DNA from: an uncultured Kordiimonas sp.
GTDB lineage: Bacteria > Pseudomonadota > Alphaproteobacteria > Sphingomonadales > Kordiimonadaceae
Direction of reading: 5' to 3'
NCBI GenBank assembly: GCA_947492375.1
Contig: CANLMI010000001.1
Span: forward strand, 372,001 to 436,000
DNA length: 64,000 bases
In this document: positions 44,210-53,296 of the stretch, piece by piece
How the letters are laid out: each line of letters starts with the position of its first letter
How positions within the stretch are numbered: the stretch's first letter is position 1
Notes under the pieces: model-generated
What the model saw: only the letters and a program-made list of their open reading frames with translations
Told to the model about the DNA's origin: nothing
Database searches by the model: none
Made by a program: the position numbers and the translations under genes

Positions 44210-44286
44210 CGGGGAGTGGCGCAGCCTGGTAGCGCACCTGTTTTGGGTACAGGGGGTCGCTGGTTCGAATCCAGTCTCCCCGACCA
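44210..44286 (+). tRNA. tRNA-Pro (anticodon UGG)
   Basis: A 77-base cloverleaf. The acceptor stem CGGGGAG/CTCCCCG, the anticodon stem CCTGT/ACAGG with loop TTTGGGT (anticodon TGG), the T-loop TTCGAAT and an encoded CCA are all present. Confidence 0.95.
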
Positions 44287-44317
44287 GTTATAAAAAAGAA
44301 GACCAGGATACTGAAAC

Positions 44318-44349
44318 AGCCGAGCTTTTGCTCGGCTTTTCTTTTTCTA
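44318..44349 (+). terminator. Terminator after tRNA-Pro
   Basis: An 8-bp perfect stem (AGCCGAGC at 44318-44325, GCTCGGCT at 44330-44337) with a TTTT loop is followed by TTTCTTTTTCT. Confidence 0.9.
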
Positions 44350-44396
44350 TCTCTACCTTATGAATATAAAATATGTTAAGTTAAAATTAGCATAGA

Positions 44397-44969
44397 TTGA
44401 AGGTGATAAGAGTTAGGGGAAATACAGTACAAATAATACCTGAAAATAAAGAACCCTTTTCTTGGTCTGAGTGCTTTGACTCTATTTGTAGTGCTGCTTT
44501 AACACCGCAAAACTTAATTGACTTTGATAGTGGACATGTCGCCCATCAATTTAATGAATATTGGTATGGTTTGGCTGCTGGAAAAATGCCGCATAATCGT
44601 CAGTTTTCCCCGGTTGATATTAAGGCATGCCTGAAGTGGCTTATGGTTTTCAAGGAAGTAGAAGTTGATGGTGATAAAAATTTCCTTTTGACCCTCATTG
44701 GGGCTTCAGCCTCCGAGATGACTGTTCATGCAAAAAAGGGTCAATACTTACATGAATTTACCGAATCTGAATGTTATGGAACCCGAAAGGCAGCGATGAC
44801 AAATGCTGTCACTTCGGCTAACCCCGTATTTGCTAGAATTCATATGACACCTACAGGTGAATATAAAACAAATGTGCTTGTGGGCATGTTTCCTTTTGTT
44901 GATGATACCGGGCACCGAATTTATGTTGTTCCATGCCCTGAAAACAAGAAATTACGAGCCCTGATGTAA
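44397..44969 (+). CDS. PAS-like (PAS_5 type) hypothetical protein
   Basis: A 190-residue soluble protein with the outline of the short alphaproteobacterial PAS_5 family. It has a helical start (GHVAHQFNEYWYGLAAGKMPHNRQFSPVDIKACLKWLMV), then a five-strand core with FLLTLIGASASEM and a closing VLVGMFPFVDDTGHRIYVVPCP. Members lack output domains and their ligand is unknown. The start codon is TTG at 44397 with GAAGG-like sequence close by, so the exact start is uncertain. Confidence 0.65.
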   Translation: MKVIRVRGNTVQIIPENKEPFSWSECFDSICSAALTPQNLIDFDSGHVAHQFNEYWYGLAAGKMPHNRQFSPVDIKACLKWLMVFKEVEVDGDKNFLLTLIGASASEMTVHAKKGQYLHEFTESECYGTRKAAMTNAVTSANPVFARIHMTPTGEYKTNVLVGMFPFVDDTGHRIYVVPCPENKKLRALM

Positions 44970-45148
44970 TCAGACGATACATTCCATTGGCTTCAGTGAT
45001 ACGAAATATACTTTTTCAAAATTCCCAATTGATTTTTCTTGGAATTAGGCTAGGGTGCGCGAACTTTTTATTGATGTTTTACGCGAAACATTGATAAATG
45101 GTTTGGTGAAAATCAAAACGTAATCGCAACATGAATGAGGGAATGGGC

Positions 45149-45427
45149 ATGAAAGCGCGCATTTACCAGCCAGCAAAAACAGCAATGCAGTCAGGTACGG
45201 CAAATACACGCCAGTGGCTGCTTGAATTTGAGCCAGCATCTGGAAAGCAGATCGATAGCTTGATGGGCTGGGTCGGTTCGAGCGATACACGCGGGCAGCT
45301 CCGTATGAAGTTTGCTTCACTTGACGACGCCAAATCATATGCGAAACGCCATGATATTTCGGTTGAGGTTCAAAAGCCTCATGTTAAAAAACGCCGTATT
45401 CAGGCATATTCGGATAATTTCAAATAA
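45149..45427 (+). CDS. NADH dehydrogenase accessory subunit, NDUFS4-like
   Basis: A 92-residue protein of the ETC complex I subunit (NDUFS4/AQDQ, 18 kDa) family found in Alphaproteobacteria and mitochondria. Diagnostic segments are ARIYQPAKTAMQSG at the start, WLLEFEPAS, DTRGQLRMKFASLDDAKSYAKRH and the C-terminal RIQAYSDNFK. It stabilises the N-module of complex I. The nuo operon is elsewhere. ATG 45149 is chosen because GAGGG lies 8 bases before it; in-frame ATGs at 45131 and 45143 are alternatives. Confidence 0.93.
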   Translation: MKARIYQPAKTAMQSGTANTRQWLLEFEPASGKQIDSLMGWVGSSDTRGQLRMKFASLDDAKSYAKRHDISVEVQKPHVKKRRIQAYSDNFK

Positions 45428-45433
45428 TAAAAT

Positions 45434-45510
45434 GGCTCCGTAGCTCAACTGGATAGAGCAATTGACTTCTAATCAATAGGTTGCAGGTTCGAGTCCTGCC
45501 GGGGTCGCCA
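45434..45510 (+). tRNA. tRNA-Arg (anticodon UCU)
   Basis: A 77-base cloverleaf beginning GGCTCCG with anticodon loop CTTCTAA (TCT), T-loop TTCGAGT and an encoded CCA. Two G-U pairs occur in the acceptor stem. It lies 6 bp after the NDUFS4-like gene stop. Confidence 0.93.
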
Positions 45511-45541
45511 CCTCTTAAAAATAGCATTGATTTAAGTAACG

Positions 45542-45992
45542 TTAGGGATGTGTTAGAGATTCTCTCCAATGTTTTTCGGAGACAATGCAAATACCAGTGC
45601 AGCCATCACGATATTTGACAGCTTTTTCAATTTTGCGTCCATACGCTAAATGTGATTTCGGGTGCTGGAGAGCAAATTGGAAGTGTTGTAGATTTGAGAA
45701 CTTCACCAATTTCAAAATTTGATCCAGAAAATTCGGTCAGCGTTTCGAGTAATTCAGTTTTTTCATTTTCATCAACAATGCCATCAGATAAAATCTCAGT
45801 AATTCTATCAAATAGTAATGCTATTACAGTATTGCTGGTTATGTGTTTATTTGCGACTAACCATTTATGAAGGAAATGAACTTCCTCTTCTGAAACGATA
45901 CCGTCAGCAATAATGCCACGTGCTAAGCCAATTAGTTCATCGATTTGGCGTTCATCAAGGTGGGCTCGATTGTATTTATTCATATTATCCAT
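45542..45992 (-). pseudogene. BRCT-domain protein with internal deletion and frameshift
   Basis: The first 115 residues are intact and match the helical, TerB-like N-terminal region of a known alphaproteobacterial family (RQIDELIGLARGIIADGIVSEEEVHFLHKWL, FSGSNFEIGEVLKSTTLPI, PAPEITFS). Family members then continue into a BRCT domain. Here the frame runs into WTQN and stops at 45627. In the next frame, beginning with TAT at about 45644, the typical family ending appears: YGRKIEKAVKYRDG, then IVSEKHWRES, with a stop at 45542. About 50 codons of the BRCT core are missing at the junction AGCG/TATGG. The gene is therefore a deletion derivative, unlikely to make a functional BRCT protein. Confidence 0.8.
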
Positions 45993-46157
45993 AATTAGTT
46001 CCTAATATTTAGACATTAAAAGCATAACAAAAATTTAGGTTTGTAAACGTGATTGAGATCACAGTTTGAGAGGTTGGATTATTTCCTACCTATAGAAGTT
46101 TCTCAATTTTTTTCTATTGTATGCGATGAATGAATTGCAGCATGGGGAGTGTTAGGC

Positions 46158-46750
46158 GTGAAACTTGGTTCTAATAAGACGGTGAGTTTACCGTTGGTCG
46201 TGTTTTATATGACATGGCAGTTGTTTTTATCGGTGTGTTTGTTGCGCTTTTGCTTGATCAATATTAGGAAAATCTTAAAGAGAATGAAACGACGGCTGAA
46301 CGCTTGTCTTCTATCCAGCAGGAATTACTCTTAAACCTCGCTGAACTGGAGGAAAAGGCGGAGTATCATGAGCGCATATCACCGCTTGCCTTCGAGGCGC
46401 TAAAGAATTTGGAAGGTGGGGCTGCATATACAGATTCCAGTTGGTTAGAGGGCGTCAAATACCCAGTTACACGAACGGCTTTCTTCACCACTGCGCTGCA
46501 AATTGGCACTTTTAATCAGGTGTCCCCAGCTTTAACGGCGTCGATAAATGGTGCCTATCAGTGTTTTGACCAGTTATCTAATCTAACAAATGCATATCTG
46601 CCGACACTCGTGGAAACCAAATATAATGATGGCCTGCGGTTCTTTAATATCATCGGTTTTGCAACCGCGTCGCTCTGTAACACCGAGAAAGTGTGTATTG
46701 CCCAAATTACCACAGCGGATCAGGCGATTGGTAAGTATTTAAGTAAATAG
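46158..46750 (+). pseudogene. Membrane-anchored protein gene broken by a frameshift and an amber codon
   Basis: A GTG at 46158 with GGGGAG 8 bases upstream starts KLGSNK, but near 46177 the frame must shift by one base to continue DGEFTVGRVLYDMAVVFIG and the membrane segment VFIGVFVALLLDQY. That frame then meets TAG at 46265-46267 (CAA TAT TAG GAA) and continues as ENLKENETTAERLSSIQQEL and a soluble helical domain to 46750. One base loss plus one C-to-T change would explain both. The intact downstream part, 46304-46750, could still be translated as a soluble 148-residue fragment. Family not recognised; the layout is one N-terminal membrane anchor plus a periplasmic domain. Confidence 0.75.
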
Positions 46751-46758
46751 AGTGACGT

Positions 46759-47844
46759 TCAAGTAAGGTCTTTAACCGCCGCCGCCTTAATAAGTGCGGT
46801 GATATGCATGCCTTGTGATAATTGCATTGATGTCATTGATTTTTCGGTGATTTGTGCGGTTATTGATTGCACGCTATTTTCAAGCTGAAGTGTGACCAAA
46901 ATGCTCTCGCTATGAGGTGTTATCGAAGTGATGGTGCCCGTCAGATGATTGAGGATACTTGTTCCTTCAACAGGGCTTAGGCTGAGCGAAATATCGCGTG
47001 AGCGTAGACGAAGTTTAATGTCATGTCCGCTCATCACTTTTGGCGCATCAGCAGGCATTGTAATAAAGACAGGTTGGCCGGCGACACTGATTCGTGCAAG
47101 CTGTCCTTCTTGTTCCTCCCATACGCCAGATAGGATACTGCTGCTTTCAGGCAGACCCAAAACATTAAAAAGTTCAGGTGTTTGGGATATTTCTTCCAGC
47201 GTACCGGCTGCACGAATTTGATTGTTATCCATCAAAACGGCGTAGTCTGCCACATTGATCATGTCATCATAATCATGAGTGATCATTAGAATGGGCAGGT
47301 TAGTTTTTTGATGAAGGTTTTTAATCAGTTTTAGAACACTTGATTTCGCAAGGGCATCAAGGCCGGCAGTAGGCTCGTCTAGCACCAAAAATTTTGGTTT
47401 GCTTGCAACGGCGCGGGCAACTGCGACCCGGCGTGCCTCACCGCCCGACAGCGTATGCGGCATGCGTTTCATGAGCGAAGTAATAGAAAGTATATCCATC
47501 TCTTCCTGAGCATAGGCAGCATCATTGTTTTTAGCGGCGCCATAAGCGATGTTTTGCTCAACCGTCATATGCGGGAACAATGCTGTATCCTGCGGAACCC
47601 AGCCAAGCGCGCGTTTATGCGGTGGGAGGCTTTCAGCTTTTTGTGAATTATACAAATAATCACCGCTCAGAGTGATGACACCGGATGTTGGCTGAATAAG
47701 GCCGAGAATAAGCCGGGTTAAGGTCGATTTGCCAGCCCCCGAGCGTCCGATTAAAACACTGATACCTTCTGGTAGATCAAAGCGAGCGCCGCCGCGTTGC
47801 TCGCCGAGGCGCCATTCTACATCGACTGATAGCGCATGCATCAT
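46759..47844 (-). CDS. modC: Molybdate ABC transporter ATP-binding protein ModC
   Basis: A 361-residue ABC ATPase: Walker A GRSGAGKST near 33, signature LSGGEARRVA near 128, Walker B FLVLDEPTAGLD, and a switch His in MITHDY. The C-terminal region (about 290-355) has the MOBE fold that binds molybdate and inhibits the pump (GTSILNHLTGTI, QSITAQITEKS). Its ATG overlaps the modB stop (ATGA at 47841-47844). modA is not adjacent. Confidence 0.93.
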   Translation of the reverse strand: MMHALSVDVEWRLGEQRGGARFDLPEGISVLIGRSGAGKSTLTRLILGLIQPTSGVITLSGDYLYNSQKAESLPPHKRALGWVPQDTALFPHMTVEQNIAYGAAKNNDAAYAQEEMDILSITSLMKRMPHTLSGGEARRVAVARAVASKPKFLVLDEPTAGLDALAKSSVLKLIKNLHQKTNLPILMITHDYDDMINVADYAVLMDNNQIRAAGTLEEISQTPELFNVLGLPESSSILSGVWEEQEGQLARISVAGQPVFITMPADAPKVMSGHDIKLRLRSRDISLSLSPVEGTSILNHLTGTITSITPHSESILVTLQLENSVQSITAQITEKSMTSMQLSQGMHITALIKAAAVKDLT

Positions 47845-48530
47845 GATATGAGCCCCATTTTAGTGCGTGCTCTACGGCTCAATAGCTCGCTTATGACAAG
47901 GCTTATGACAGCCGGTATCAGGCATAGAATTGCAAGCCTGAGGGCGCTAGCTTCACCGCCTGGTGTTTGTGCTTCGGTATAGAGGGCGAGGGGTAAGGTC
48001 TGTGTGAGGCCGGGAATGTTGGCAGCAAAAGTGATTGTTGCGCCAAATTCACCGATGGCGCGCGCAAAGCCCAGTACATAGGCTGTCAACAGGCTAGGTA
48101 CCGCGAGGGGTAAGCTAATGGTGATAAAACGCTTAAAGGGGCTTGCGCCCAGTGTTGCGGCAACGTCGCTATATATTTGTGGCTCGGCTTCAAAAGCTTG
48201 CCTTATCGCCCGCACCATCAAAGGCATAGCCATAATACCGCTGGCAATTGCGGCCCCTTGCCAACTGAAAGAGGGATTGATGCCCAAACCCGATAGGAAA
48301 GAGCCAAACGGGGTGGCAGGTGATAGAGTGATTAGGAGAAGGTAACCAATCACAACTGGTGGTACAACGAGCGGAAAATACACAAAAACTTCTATTATTA
48401 TTTTTCCCAAAAAGTTTCTGCGTGCGAGGATATAGGCGAGGGCAACCGCAACAGGAAATAGGAACACTGTTGAAACACCAGCAACTTTCAGGCTGAGGCT
48501 CAGGGCTTCTATTTCACTTGATGTCAGCAC
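47841..48530 (-). CDS. modB: Molybdate ABC transporter permease ModB
   Basis: A 229-residue permease with about five to six membrane segments and the EAA loop in the segment IYSDVAATLGASPFKRFITISLPLA (about 120-145), standard for ModB/CysT-type permeases. FPLVVPPVVIGYLLL and ARAIGEFGATITFAANIPG are diagnostic of ModB. It is translated with modC through an ATGA overlap. The usual upstream modA gene for the periplasmic binding protein is absent; metC lies upstream on the same strand. Confidence 0.93.
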   Translation of the reverse strand: MLTSSEIEALSLSLKVAGVSTVFLFPVAVALAYILARRNFLGKIIIEVFVYFPLVVPPVVIGYLLLITLSPATPFGSFLSGLGINPSFSWQGAAIASGIMAMPLMVRAIRQAFEAEPQIYSDVAATLGASPFKRFITISLPLAVPSLLTAYVLGFARAIGEFGATITFAANIPGLTQTLPLALYTEAQTPGGEASALRLAILCLIPAVISLVISELLSRRARTKMGLIS

Positions 48531-48578
48531 GCCGATGGCTTTCCTCTTGTTTATTTATGGGGCTATCTTACTGGGTCC

Positions 48579-49763
48579 TTATGGAGCTACGTTATCGCTG
48601 TAGCGCTGCAGTCCTGCTGCAAGGTCGGCTTTTAAGTCGCTGATGTTTTCAAGGCCGATATGAACGCGGAGTAACGGGCCGGGCGCTTGCCATTTACGGG
48701 CTGTACGTACGCTGGCAGGGTCACTTGGCAGGATCAAACTTTCATAGCCACCCCAGCTAAAGCCCATTTTGAAATATTTCATTTCATCAACCATATGGGC
48801 TGTATCTGGATAATCGCCGTGTTTCAGCACAATAGAAAACAGGCCGGTTGACCCCGTAAAATCACGGCGCCAGATATCATGGCCTTGGCTGCCTGTAAGT
48901 GCAGGGTGGCGTACTTCGTGAACAAGGGGCTGATCTTGAAGCCATTTTGCGATTTCTAGCGTGCTTTCTTCATGTTGCTTTAACCGAACGCCAAGCGTGC
49001 GCAAGCCGCGAAGTGCCAGTGACGCATCATCCGCTGAAACGGTTTGCCCCAGCGAATATGCTGTTTGCCGAAGCCTCTTAAACATCCGCGCGTTTGCTGT
49101 GGCAGAGCCGAGCATCACATCTGAATGGCCGCCAATATATTTCGTACAGGCATGAACGCTAATGTCGGCACCGAGTTCAAGGGCAGGGTAATATAACGGT
49201 GTACCCCATGTATTATCGCAGACGATTAGAATTTTATGTCGCTTGGCGACCTCTGATATAGCGGGAAGATCCTGAACTTCGAATGTTAGCGAGCCTGGGC
49301 TTTCGACCAAAATCATTGCTGTATTATCTTTGATCAGGCCTTCGATATTAGTGCCGAGTGATGGATCATAAAATTCTGCCGTGACCCCCATTTTCTTGAG
49401 GAAGCCATTGGCAAACGAACGGGTAGGGTCATAAGCGCTGTCTGTGATTAGGATATGATCACCTGTTTTAACGCAAGCAAGGATAGCTGCATTAACGGCC
49501 GCGACGCCGCTTGGAAACAGCATTGTCCCTTCGCCGTCCTCTAGTTCAGTAATTGCATCCTCAAGCGCCCACTGTGTTGGTGTGCCCTTACGGCCATAAA
49601 ATAAATGCCTTGCACTCGGATCTTTTACGCGTTCACGCATTTCAGCATATGTGTCGAACAGGCAAGTGGAGGCCCGGTAAACTGGTGGGTTTACAATGCC
49701 GTGGGTCCATTCCTTGCGGCGGCCAGCTGTTACAAGTTTGGTATCACGCTGTTTTTCTGACAT
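48579..49763 (-). CDS. metC: Cystathionine beta-lyase
   Basis: A 394-residue PLP enzyme of the Cys/Met metabolism family, converting cystathionine to homocysteine, pyruvate and ammonia. It shows RHLFYGRKGTPTQWALEDAI, LFPSGVAAVNAAILA, LVESPGSLTFEVQDLP, DNTWGTPLYY and the PLP Lys region SVHACTKYIGGHSDVMLG. SLRTLGVR-type and FSWGGYESLI motifs separate it from cystathionine gamma-synthase. Its start lies directly after the sseA stop with no gap, so the two sulfur genes are coupled. Confidence 0.93.
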   Translation of the reverse strand: MSEKQRDTKLVTAGRRKEWTHGIVNPPVYRASTCLFDTYAEMRERVKDPSARHLFYGRKGTPTQWALEDAITELEDGEGTMLFPSGVAAVNAAILACVKTGDHILITDSAYDPTRSFANGFLKKMGVTAEFYDPSLGTNIEGLIKDNTAMILVESPGSLTFEVQDLPAISEVAKRHKILIVCDNTWGTPLYYPALELGADISVHACTKYIGGHSDVMLGSATANARMFKRLRQTAYSLGQTVSADDASLALRGLRTLGVRLKQHEESTLEIAKWLQDQPLVHEVRHPALTGSQGHDIWRRDFTGSTGLFSIVLKHGDYPDTAHMVDEMKYFKMGFSWGGYESLILPSDPASVRTARKWQAPGPLLRVHIGLENISDLKADLAAGLQRYSDNVAP

Positions 49764-50639
49764 TTATTTGCCTGTCCTTATCATATCTGTTGCAGCACCC
49801 ACTTTACTATGATGCGATGCCCAATCAATCCATGCACCGTCATAGATCGAAGTGTCCCATTTGCCAAGCAAACTTAATGCAACGGCAATTGTGCATGCCG
49901 TAATTCCTGAGCCACAAGTGGCTGTAATTGGCTGATCGAGGTTAATATCTAATTGCTCAAAAACTATTTTGATGTCGTTTGGGCTTTTGTAAGTGCCATC
50001 ATTGTTGAATAGGCTTTGAAAGGGCAGGTTTATTGAATTTGGTATGTGCCCGGAAGGCAGGTTTGGCCTTGGTTCAGGGGTGCTGCCAGTAAAGCGCCCT
50101 TTCGAACGTGCATCAAGAATTTGATGTATTTTCGATATGGAGGCAGTTTGGACAGCAGTGCGGGAGACAGAAAGGGAGGTAATCTCTTTTGGTTTATAAA
50201 GGTTAGTATCCGGGTTTTCTTCGATTATAGCTTTCCCGGTTGTTAAAGGATATCCTGCCTTTCGCCATGCTGCTTGACCGCCGTCAAGGATGTACACTTC
50301 ATTCAAGCCAAAATAACGAAACATCCACCAAACACGGGCGCTCGAGTGAAGGGGGCTATTGTCATAACAAATGATAGTGTCGTTTTCTTTGATGTCGTAT
50401 GCATCAATAGCGCGTTGAAAGCCCGTTAGGCCAGGTAACATATGCGGCAGTGTGGCGGTGGTATCTGCGATTTTGTCAATGTCAAAAAAATGCGCCCGTT
50501 TGATATGGGCGGTCAGATATTCAGCATATGCATCGCGCCCTGTAGCACCAAGATGATAGCTACAATCAAATATCTTGATATTCGCTATGTTGCGTTTGCT
50601 GTGAAGCCATTCAGGTGTGATTAGAGGCGATGCTGGCAA
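49764..50639 (-). CDS. sseA: 3-Mercaptopyruvate sulfurtransferase (rhodanese family)
   Basis: A 291-residue protein with two rhodanese domains. The N-terminal domain (about 10-130) contains YHLGATGRDAYAEYLTAHIKRAHFFDID. The C-terminal domain (about 165-280) holds the active-site loop ATCGSGITACTIAVAL, whose CGSGITA sequence is that of mercaptopyruvate rather than thiosulfate sulfurtransferases. DARSKGRFTGSTPEPRPNLPSGHIPNSINLPF is typical. It produces sulfide or persulfide from 3-mercaptopyruvate, linking cysteine breakdown to metC downstream. Confidence 0.92.
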   Translation of the reverse strand: MPASPLITPEWLHSKRNIANIKIFDCSYHLGATGRDAYAEYLTAHIKRAHFFDIDKIADTTATLPHMLPGLTGFQRAIDAYDIKENDTIICYDNSPLHSSARVWWMFRYFGLNEVYILDGGQAAWRKAGYPLTTGKAIIEENPDTNLYKPKEITSLSVSRTAVQTASISKIHQILDARSKGRFTGSTPEPRPNLPSGHIPNSINLPFQSLFNNDGTYKSPNDIKIVFEQLDINLDQPITATCGSGITACTIAVALSLLGKWDTSIYDGAWIDWASHHSKVGAATDMIRTGK

Positions 50640-50741
50640 GTATCTTCCTTTCAGTTTTAAAGAAGCTTATTACCGAAGAGGTATTGATGCAATGAGGGGC
50701 GTACAATCATTTTGAATGTGCTTAGATATTAGCCAAAAAGA

Positions 50742-50769
50742 AAAAGGGGTATCCGTAGATACCCCTTTT
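50742..50769 (-). terminator. Hairpin terminator downstream of hspQ
   Basis: A 12-bp perfect stem (AAAAGGGGTATC at 50742-50753, GATACCCCTTTT at 50758-50769) has loop CGTA. On the minus strand it runs into TCTTTTT, ending the hspQ transcript. Confidence 0.88.
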
Positions 50770-50854
50770 AAGGTGGTGGCAGCTATAATTCGCTTGCCAA
50801 GGGAAACATTTACCCTCCCAAACTCTGAAGGGGTTTTTATGTACTGAGAACTAA

Positions 50855-51175
50855 TTAGTTGAAAATTTGCCTCGATGATAAACCGCCATCATGATGAGGA
50901 TGAAAGAATTCTGACAGTTGAGGGTGGTCAAAATCGCTTTCTTCATCGCAGGCAATGATATTTTCTTCGGCGACATAGGTTGTGTGTTCCTGACCATCTA
51001 CCAGAATATGATACCATGGTCGTTGTTTTGACGGTCGTGAAATAGCCATTAATTCATACCATTCATCCGACTGCTCATAAATTGCATCTACGTCAAAAAT
51101 TATCCCTCGGTATCCAAGGCTGATGTGCCGGATAACCTGACCGGGTATAAATCGGGCAACGTAAATTTTTGCCAT
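50855..51175 (-). CDS. hspQ: Heat shock protein HspQ (hemimethylated-DNA-binding domain)
   Basis: A 106-residue protein of the YccV/HspQ family, a specificity factor for Lon protease in enterics. The fold is visible in ARFIPGQVIRHISLGYRGIIFDVDAIY, RPWYHILVDGQEHTTYVAEENI and HPQLSEFF. ATG 51175 is chosen because AGGAG lies 7 bases before it; an in-frame start at 51196 lacks support. A 3' UTR of about 85 bases leads to the terminator. Confidence 0.9.
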   Translation of the reverse strand: MAKIYVARFIPGQVIRHISLGYRGIIFDVDAIYEQSDEWYELMAISRPSKQRPWYHILVDGQEHTTYVAEENIIACDEESDFDHPQLSEFFHPHHDGGLSSRQIFN

Positions 51176-51459
51176 TCTTTTTCTCCTGGCCGACATACAA
51201 ATCGGTACTCATTCGTCGACAAGGCCGCTTCTTGGGCCTGATTCTTACTTAAGATACGATGGCTTTATTAATAAAATCTGAATGCTAAGTTTTTATAATA
51301 TATAGAATTTTAGTAAATATTTCATATAGTTGGATGAAGGTTGCCATTGGAAAAATATATGGATTTTTGTAGGCGACTTGCTTTGGTTATTTTGTCTTGA
51401 TTTAAAATGGTTTAGGCCTATGAATAGCCATGAACCATCAAAATACGTGAGAGATAGAC

Positions 51460-51924
51460 ATGGTAAAAAATGTATATGAAGGGTTGGAACAACTTGGAAG
51501 TTCGAGTGCACAGCCCCAGTCGCCAGAAGAAGCAGTGCTGGAAATGGTTCAGAACCCGCGCGCAGGTACTGACTATTTAGTGCGTTTTACATGCCCGGAG
51601 TTTACAAGCCTTTGCCCAGTGACTGCGCAGCCGGATTTTGCGCATCTTGTACTTGATTATGTGCCGGATCAAAAGTTGGTTGAAAGTAAGTCGCTGAAGC
51701 TTTTTTTACAGTCGTTTAGAAATCATCAGGCTTTTCACGAAGATTGTACAGTTGGTATTGCCGAGCGCTTGGTTGAAGAAATGCAGCCCAAGTGGCTTCG
51801 TTTTGGCGGCTATTGGTATCCGCGCGGTGGTATTCCGATTGATGTCTTTTTCCAAACAGGTAAAGCCCCTGAGAATGTCTGGATACCAGAGCAAGGGGTG
51901 CCAACTTATCGTGGGCGTGGATAG
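51460..51924 (+). CDS. queF: NADPH-dependent 7-cyano-7-deazaguanine reductase QueF
   Basis: A 154-residue type-I QueF that reduces preQ0 to preQ1 in queuosine synthesis. The active-site Cys is in [17 protein letters not shown] (about 45-61) with the catalytic Asp nearby, and the NADPH-binding motif [20 protein letters not shown] is complete. It is convergent with queE and queC, which supply preQ0. AGAGATAGAC precedes the ATG. Confidence 0.96.
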   Translation: MVKNVYEGLEQLGSSSAQPQSPEEAVLEMVQNPRAGTDYLVRFTCPEFTSLCPVTAQPDFAHLVLDYVPDQKLVESKSLKLFLQSFRNHQAFHEDCTVGIAERLVEEMQPKWLRFGGYWYPRGGIPIDVFFQTGKAPENVWIPEQGVPTYRGRG

Positions 51925-51939
51925 TAGCTGGCCTTTTCC

Positions 51940-52575
51940 TTAAGGAATATTGATAGCCTTGTGGGTTTGAACGCTTAAATGCCATTTTGGGTTGGCTTTG
52001 CAATAATTCACAGCAGCCTTTGTATTTTCAACAAGGTGCGGGCTATCCATTGGTTGTAAATAGAAATGCTTGAAATCGAGGTTTTCGAATTGTTCGGGAT
52101 TACCGTCGATCTGTGGATAGACGAGTTTGAGTTCGTGCCCTTTTGTTACAATCATACTTGAGCCCATTTTGGGGCTGATGCACAGCCAGTCAATGCCAGT
52201 AGGGGGCTCAATCGTACCATTGCTCTCAACGGCAATGATAAAGTTTTTTGAGTGCAGTGCATCAACCAGTTCTTGATCAAGCTGTAAAAGTGGCTCGCCG
52301 CCAGTGCATACAATAAAAGGTGGCTCATCACTATTACTAGGCCAGTGTTTGATCACGGTGTTAACTAGGTCAGAAGCTGTTTTAAATTTACCGCCGCCAA
52401 TACCATCCGTGCCGATGAAATCAGTGTCGCAGAATTGGCAGATTGCATTTGCTCTGTCTTCTTCGCGCCCTGTCCAGAGATTACAGCCAGAGAAACGACA
52501 AAAAATAGCCGGGCGCCCTGCATTAGTGCCTTCGCCTTGAAGTGTGTAGAATATTTCTTTTACACTATAGACCAC
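51940..52575 (-). CDS. queE: 7-Carboxy-7-deazaguanine synthase QueE
   Basis: A 211-residue radical-SAM enzyme that contracts carboxytetrahydropterin to CDG. Cluster Cys residues are spaced CX14CX2C (FCRFSGCNLWTGRE...ICQFCDTDF), the variant typical of Alphaproteobacteria. IFYTLQGEGTNAGRPAIF is the N-terminal signature and CTGGEPLLQLD the SAM motif. The frame runs open to 52695 inside queC, but GTG 52575 is the natural start: it lies 2 bp beyond the queC stop, AAGGGC precedes it and homologues begin here. Confidence 0.93.
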   Translation of the reverse strand: MVYSVKEIFYTLQGEGTNAGRPAIFCRFSGCNLWTGREEDRANAICQFCDTDFIGTDGIGGGKFKTASDLVNTVIKHWPSNSDEPPFIVCTGGEPLLQLDQELVDALHSKNFIIAVESNGTIEPPTGIDWLCISPKMGSSMIVTKGHELKLVYPQIDGNPEQFENLDFKHFYLQPMDSPHLVENTKAAVNYCKANPKWHLSVQTHKAINIP

Positions 52576-52576
52576 A

Positions 52577-53296
52577 TTATTGCCCTTGGTTTTGATACCG
52601 CGTTGGATCGTTGATGCCTGCTTCGATAAAGCCTTTTTGTCGTAGCAGGCAACTATCGCAGTGCTCACATGCGCGGCCGTCGCTGTCTGGATCATAACAG
52701 CTAATTGTCATTGAATAATCAACGCCTAATTTTGTCCCGACTGTTACAATTTCTGCTTTGGTCATATCGATTAACGGTGTTTGTATGTTTATTGCCTGAT
52801 CATCCGAAACGCCGGCTTTTGTCGCGAGGTTTGCCATTTTTTCATAAGCAGCAATATATTCAGGTCTACAATCAGGGTATCCACTATAATCCAGTGCGTT
52901 TACCCCGATAAAAATGTCTTTCGCGTTTATTGTTTCTGCGTAGGCGAGAGCAAAAGACAGAAAAATTGTATTGCGGGCCGGCACATAAGTAACAGGGATA
53001 TCATTACTCATATTCTCATTTTCGCGGCCTTTTGGCACGTCGATATCGTCTGTAAGGGCGCTACCGCCAAATAACCGAAGGTCAAGATTGGCAGTCTTAT
53101 GTTCTATCACATTCAGTTCTTGAGCGATTTTATTGGCGGCTGTTAACTCAACACTGTGGCGTTGACCATATTGAAAACTGAGCGCGAAAACATCAAAGCC
53201 ATTGTTTTGCGCAATCCGAACAACAGTCGCAGAGTCAAGCCCACCCGAAAGTAAGACGATTGCTTTTTTATTATTTTGTGTTTCTCTGGTTGCCAT
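52577..53296 (-). CDS. queC: 7-Cyano-7-deazaguanine synthase QueC
   Basis: A 239-residue PP-loop ATPase that turns CDG into preQ0. The PP-loop is [12 protein letters not shown] (about 16-27) and the C-terminal zinc site is [36 protein letters not shown] is typical. It is followed by queE with a 1-base gap. queD is not in the window, so that step is encoded elsewhere. Confidence 0.96.
   Translation of the reverse strand: MATRETQNNKKAIVLLSGGLDSATVVRIAQNNGFDVFALSFQYGQRHSVELTAANKIAQELNVIEHKTANLDLRLFGGSALTDDIDVPKGRENENMSNDIPVTYVPARNTIFLSFALAYAETINAKDIFIGVNALDYSGYPDCRPEYIAAYEKMANLATKAGVSDDQAINIQTPLIDMTKAEIVTVGTKLGVDYSMTISCYDPDSDGRACEHCDSCLLRQKGFIEAGINDPTRYQNQGQ

Noticed and set aside
50640-50741. 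SAM-type riboswitch upstream of sseA-metC
   Set aside because: No conserved pseudoknot-like core was recognised in the short leader.
52576-52695. Upstream extension of queE inside queC
   Set aside because: The added 40 residues do not resemble QueE and lie wholly within the queC coding sequence; GTG 52575 fits the family start.
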